Positions 6,312 through 6,988 of a DNA stretch of 6,988 nt are shown here, in pieces. The translations under genes and the position numbers were made by a program. Every line of letters starts with the position of its first letter. The stretch's first letter is position 1. Origin of the DNA: Peptococcaceae bacterium (GTDB lineage Bacteria > Bacillota > Peptococcia > Peptococcales > Peptococcaceae). The DNA lies in the NCBI GenBank assembly GCA_017532485.1, contig JAFXJE010000011.1, forward strand, positions 1 to 6,988, written 5' to 3'. The notes beneath the pieces are model-generated. The model saw only the letters and a program-made list of their open reading frames with translations. It did not search any database and was not told the DNA's origin.

Positions 6312-6394
6312 CATCTATCCGAGGGAGGCTGATGGGGGTAGAGCCGCAAGCATTGTAGAAATTATTTATAGATATGATAATCAAAACAAAAGCG
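6312..6394. other. Intergenic segment between the trhA terminator and the hrcA promoter
   Basis: No gene is seen here. A G-rich patch (about 6321-6352) contains GGGAGGC at 6323-6329, which repeats the left arm of the preceding terminator and could pair with that terminator's right arm. A poor promoter-like pair (TTGTAG 6353-6358 and GATAAT 6376-6381, 17-bp spacer) follows; it is too weak to call. Confidence 0.4.
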
Positions 6395-6423
6395 TTGACA
6401 ATCCACCGAAATGGTGGTATTTT
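6395..6423 (+). promoter_or_regulatory. SigmaA-type promoter of hrcA
   Basis: A perfect -35 hexamer TTGACA (6395-6400), a 17-bp spacer and TATTTT (6418-6423, 4 of 6) form the promoter, with transcription starting near 6430. The spacer holds a dyad CCACC-GAAAT-GGTGG (6403-6417). The CIRCE operator begins at the -10 edge and covers the start point, as in other HrcA-repressed operons. Confidence 0.8.
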
Positions 6424-6466
6424 TATATTGTTAGCACTCGATGTAAAAGAGTGCTAACAATATAAA
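6422..6466 (+). promoter_or_regulatory. CIRCE operator (HrcA binding site) with extended arms
   Basis: The exact CIRCE consensus is present: TTAGCACTC (6431-6439), a 9-bp spacer (6440-6448) and GAGTGCTAA (6449-6457). HrcA binds this inverted repeat to repress the hrcA-grpE-dnaK-dnaJ type operon, and repression is relieved when HrcA misfolds in heat shock and GroEL is occupied. Here the symmetry continues outward, TTTATATTG on the left matching CAATATAAA on the right, so each arm is 18 bp with no mismatch. In RNA the element would sit in the 5' leader and could form a stable hairpin. Confidence 0.97.
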
Positions 6467-6510
6467 GTAAACACTATCAAAAGAAAACTCCGTAAAGAGG
6501 TGAGAATAGG

Positions 6511-6933
6511 ATGCAGATGGATCCACGCAAACAGAAAATTTTAGAAGCTGTAGTTTTGGATTATATTGAAACTGCTGAGCCGGTGGGTTCAAGAACCATT
6601 TCCAAAAAGTATAACTTAGGTGTCAGTTCTGCAACTATTCGCAATGAGATGGCCGATTTGGAGGAAATGGGCTTGATTGAACAGCCTCATACCTCAGCTG
6701 GTCGTATTCCTTCTGATGCAGGATATCGTTATTATGTTGATTATTTGATGAATAAGCGAACTATTGAAGAAGAGGCTGCTGCATTTATCGGTTATAAAGT
6801 GCATGATAAAAGACGCCAAGTAGAAGAATTGGTTCGTGATACATTAAAAATGTTGTCAGAAACAACTAATTGCACAACGGTAATGATGTTTGCTGATGAA
6901 CATAAAAATCTTTGCTCAAAATGGTGCAGCTGA
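6511..6933 (+). CDS. hrcA: Heat-inducible transcription repressor HrcA, N-terminal part ending at a frameshift
   Basis: HrcA is a dimeric DNA-binding repressor that recognises CIRCE and controls the heat-shock chaperone genes. The first 80 residues form the winged-helix DNA-binding domain: PVGSRTISKKYNLGVSSATI (24-43), RNEMADLEEMGLIEQPHTSA (44-63) and GRIPSDAGYRYYVDYL (64-79). The helical start of the next domain follows (about 95-125, up to SETTNCTTVMMFADEHK). The frame then stops at 6931-6933, giving 140 residues against roughly 340 for the family. The family sequence continues in the frame one base earlier to the window end, so one base appears to be missing near 6904-6920, possibly in the A5 run at 6904-6908. 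ATG 6511 has AGAGGTGA at 6496-6503 seven bases upstream; ATG 6517 is an alternative. Confidence 0.92.
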   Translation: MQMDPRKQKILEAVVLDYIETAEPVGSRTISKKYNLGVSSATIRNEMADLEEMGLIEQPHTSAGRIPSDAGYRYYVDYLMNKRTIEEEAAAFIGYKVHDKRRQVEELVRDTLKMLSETTNCTTVMMFADEHKNLCSKWCS

Positions 6934-6988
6934 TCTTGGTAGAACCTGGCAAAGCTTTAATGGTTATTATGACTGAAGATGAACAAAT
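6906..6988 (+). pseudogene. hrcA: Continuation of hrcA in the shifted frame, cut by window end
   Basis: In the frame starting at 6906 the translation is KSLLKMVQLILVEPG followed by KALMVIMTEDEQ. This matches the HrcA segment that follows the first domain, where family members have a hydrophobic strand, a variable turn, and a second strand ending in T-D/N-T-G. Inserting one A into the A5 run at 6904-6908 would join it smoothly to DEHK upstream. It has no start of its own that would make sense as a separate gene. Whether this is a mutation or a sequence error cannot be decided here. Confidence 0.75.

Noticed and set aside
6321..6340. G-quadruplex in the G-rich patch before hrcA
   Set aside because: The G-runs are short and uneven; at most a weak two-layer structure could form, so I do not call it.
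6353..6381. A second upstream promoter for hrcA (TTGTAG and GATAAT)
   Set aside because: The -35 match is only three of six and there is no TG extension; the TTGACA promoter just downstream is far better and is placed correctly for CIRCE.
6178..6384. Minus-strand open frame over the trhA end and terminator
   Set aside because: It runs through the terminator hairpin and the conserved HELFH end of TrhA; no ribosome-binding site or family signal.
6900..6933. Programmed -1 ribosomal frameshift in hrcA
   Set aside because: No X-XXY-YYZ slippery heptamer is present in the reading frame: the A-run is only five bases, so the P-site codon would re-pair with TAA. Programmed shifting is also not an established feature of hrcA. 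A lost base is simpler.

Overview
The window comes from an AT-rich, low-GC Gram-positive-type bacterium (Bacillota). The evidence is strong AGGAGG/GAGG ribosome-binding sites, several TTG starts, a CIRCE-controlled hrcA, LrgA/LrgB proteins and the EF-Tu sequence. A malate:quinone oxidoreductase in such a background would fit a quinone-using lineage such as the Negativicutes, but that placement is inference. No rRNA, tRNA, CRISPR array, insertion sequence or prophage gene is visible.

Layout. (1) 1-340: the last 93 codons of tuf (EF-Tu) and its terminator. (2) 356-714: a small unrecognised two-helix membrane protein, ending in a long hairpin that also terminates the opposing gene pair. (3) 720-1236, minus strand: a two-gene unit encoding a 74-residue membrane protein and a YbjQ-family protein, overlapping by 20 bp. 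(4) 1319-2880, plus strand: mqo with its own extended -10 promoter and terminator. (5) 2917-5526: a close-packed run of an unknown three-helix membrane protein, hemW, lrgA-like and lrgB-like genes. (6) 5535-6311: a hemolysin III/TrhA (PAQR) membrane protein with its own promoter inside the end of lrgB, and a strong hairpin after it. (7) 6395-6988: the heat-shock locus start, with a TTGACA promoter, a CIRCE operator with unusually long arms, and hrcA, which runs off the window.

How the genes fit together. The hemW-to-hrcA order is common in Bacillota, but here lrgA, lrgB and trhA sit between them. HrcA is expected to repress its own promoter through CIRCE. The copy shown has a one-base frameshift near codon 132: the stop at 6931-6933 would leave 140 residues, while the rest of the family sequence continues in the neighbouring frame to the window end.

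Most of the window is ordinary housekeeping and envelope-related sequence, and I found no convincing new multi-gene system. The points most worth a second look are the hrcA frameshift, the extended CIRCE with an extra dyad inside its promoter spacer, the possible alternative pairing after trhA, and three small membrane proteins that I cannot name.
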